Assembly: GCA_001460835.1 (NCBI GenBank)
Contig: CYKH01001500.1
Span: 16,122 to 42,971 of the forward strand
From: Bodo saltans
Taxonomy: Eukaryota; Euglenozoa; Kinetoplastea; Eubodonida; Bodonidae
Length of the DNA stretch: 26,850 nucleotides
Direction: 5' to 3'
Part shown: positions 26,379 through 26,850 of the stretch, one piece after another
Layout: each line of letters begins with the position of its first letter
How positions within the stretch are numbered: the stretch's first letter is position 1
Made by a program: the position numbers and the translations under genes
The notes under the pieces: generated by a model
Database searches by the model: none
What the model saw: the letters and a program-made list of their open reading frames with translations, nothing else
Told to the model about the DNA's origin: nothing

Positions 26379-26498
26379 TAATGAAGCCTCTTGCGGCAGT
26401 CATTATTGAAATGTTTCGTTGTATTTTTTTTCCGAAGAAACACGCGAACGAGTTCACGACAATGGCCGCAGCTAAAGCCGGTGGAGGAGGTGGTGCAG
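26379..26498 (+). repeat. Degenerate upstream copy of the last gene's leader and first 12 codons
   Basis: This 120-base segment repeats at 26512-26644. Both contain TAATGAAGCC, TTATTGAAATGTTTC, a T-rich tract ending in AAG, AAACACGCGAACGAGTTCAC, and the coding start MAAAKAGGGGGA. Copy 2 has 12 extra bases near its start and one or a few more in the leader. The copies differ most in the pyrimidine tract. The frame from ATG 26462 runs only 30 codons to TGA 26552-26554. Confidence 0.9.
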
Positions 26499-26554
26499 AA
26501 AAAAAAAACCTTAATGAAGCCCGTGACTTTAGATCTTGCAGCAGTTATTATTGA
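26462..26554 (+). pseudogene. Truncated duplicate start of the CIMIP1-like gene, or a uORF
   Basis: Thirty codons beginning MAAAKAGGGGGA, identical to the start of the gene at 26608, then diverging (EKKNLNEARDF) to a stop. It has its own T-rich tract and AG at 26436-26437. If that acceptor is used, this frame would precede the true start and act as an upstream ORF. Confidence 0.6.
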
Positions 26555-26607
26555 AATGTTTCCTCTTATTTTTTCCTAAGAAACACGCGAACGAGTTCAC
26601 GACTACA

Positions 26608-26850
26608 ATGGCCGCAGCTAAAGCCGGTGGAGGAGGTGGTGCAGGAGGGCAAAAGATCAGTGAAGTCGATAGCGATCGCCTGTGGCGCGACCGCGTGTCG
26701 CAAGAGCTGATGTACCAGCAGAAGTGGGTGGAAGAGTACGGATTTATGCTGGAAGATGAGAAGCGCGCAAGACTTCAAGCCGGAAGCGCATCCTTCTCGA
26801 ACCAAGGCAATAGCGCCAGCACAACCCTAAGCAGCACTGGTGGCAGCAGC
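26608..26850 (+). CDS. CIMIP1-like (C20orf85/LLC1) ciliary protein, 5' part only
   Basis: Eighty-one codons are visible before the window ends, with no stop. After a Gly/Ala-rich start the protein reads DSDRLWRDRVSQ, then ELMYQQKWVEEYGFML. This matches, without gaps, the pattern D-x-[IL]-W-x-x-R-[LV]-x-x-E, W, [WY]-G-F of human C20orf85 (DEIWKYRLKAE... NWGFL as I recall it), a protein placed inside ciliary doublet microtubules. A structural axonemal role is therefore likely but rests on this one motif. The rest is Ser/Ala/Gly-rich and probably disordered. The start follows a pyrimidine tract CCTCTTATTTTTTCC and AG at 26579-26580. The only close duplicate is the short upstream copy. Confidence 0.65.
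   Translation, partial: MAAAKAGGGGGAGGQKISEVDSDRLWRDRVSQELMYQQKWVEEYGFMLEDEKRARLQAGSASFSNQGNSASTTLSSTGGSS

Overview
The window looks like a stretch of kinetoplastid nuclear genome, most likely from a free-living bodonid (Bodo saltans or a relative). Four things point there. All fourteen genes lie on the + strand, head to tail, with no introns. Almost every start codon is the first ATG after a pyrimidine-rich tract ending in AG, which is the layout of polycistronic transcription with spliced-leader trans-splicing. Two genes are single-pass receptor-type adenylate cyclases of the trypanosome ESAG4/GRESAG4 kind. Several other genes have only kinetoplastid-like or no recognisable relatives. Stops are a normal mix of TAA, TAG and TGA, so the standard code is in use. 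The species name is inference.

Layout. 106-1152: single-span, probably mitochondrial protein (candidate kinetoplastid cytochrome oxidase subunit IV). 1501-2856: secreted/ER thioredoxin-fold protein without active-site cysteines. 3083-3979: 3-hydroxyacyl-CoA dehydrogenase. 4156-6273: Sfi1-like tryptophan-repeat protein, probably centrin-binding. 6550-8253: inositol polyphosphate 5-phosphatase. 8629-9754: MEMO1-family protein split by a +1 frame change at a TGA stop. 10015-13996 and 14884-18888: tandem receptor-type adenylate cyclases, the first with a +1 frame change near its N-terminus. 19427-21628: CorA-type metal-ion transporter with the GMN motif. 22040-22834: unrecognised protein. 22962-24596: GPI mannosyltransferase III (GPI10/PIG-B). 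24878-25453 and 25655-26353: two diverged tandem paralogues of an unrecognised membrane protein family. 26608 to the window end: N-terminus of a protein matching the CIMIP1 (C20orf85/LLC1) ciliary microtubule inner protein motif, preceded by a degenerate duplicate of its own leader and first twelve codons.

The genes do not form one pathway, as expected for a kinetoplastid transcription unit where neighbours share transcription but not function. Themes that recur are surface and signalling (cyclases, 5-phosphatase, GPI synthesis) and flagellum or basal body (Sfi1-like, CIMIP1-like).

The observations most worth following are: the MEMO1 reading frame broken exactly at TCT TGA C while its metal-ligand residues survive on both sides; the similar break at CGC TAA G in the first cyclase; the mosaic near-identity of the two cyclases, which looks like gene conversion; the undescribed tandem membrane paralogues; and the duplicated 5' leader of the last gene. 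I see no transposon, virus-like element, CRISPR array, rRNA or tRNA.
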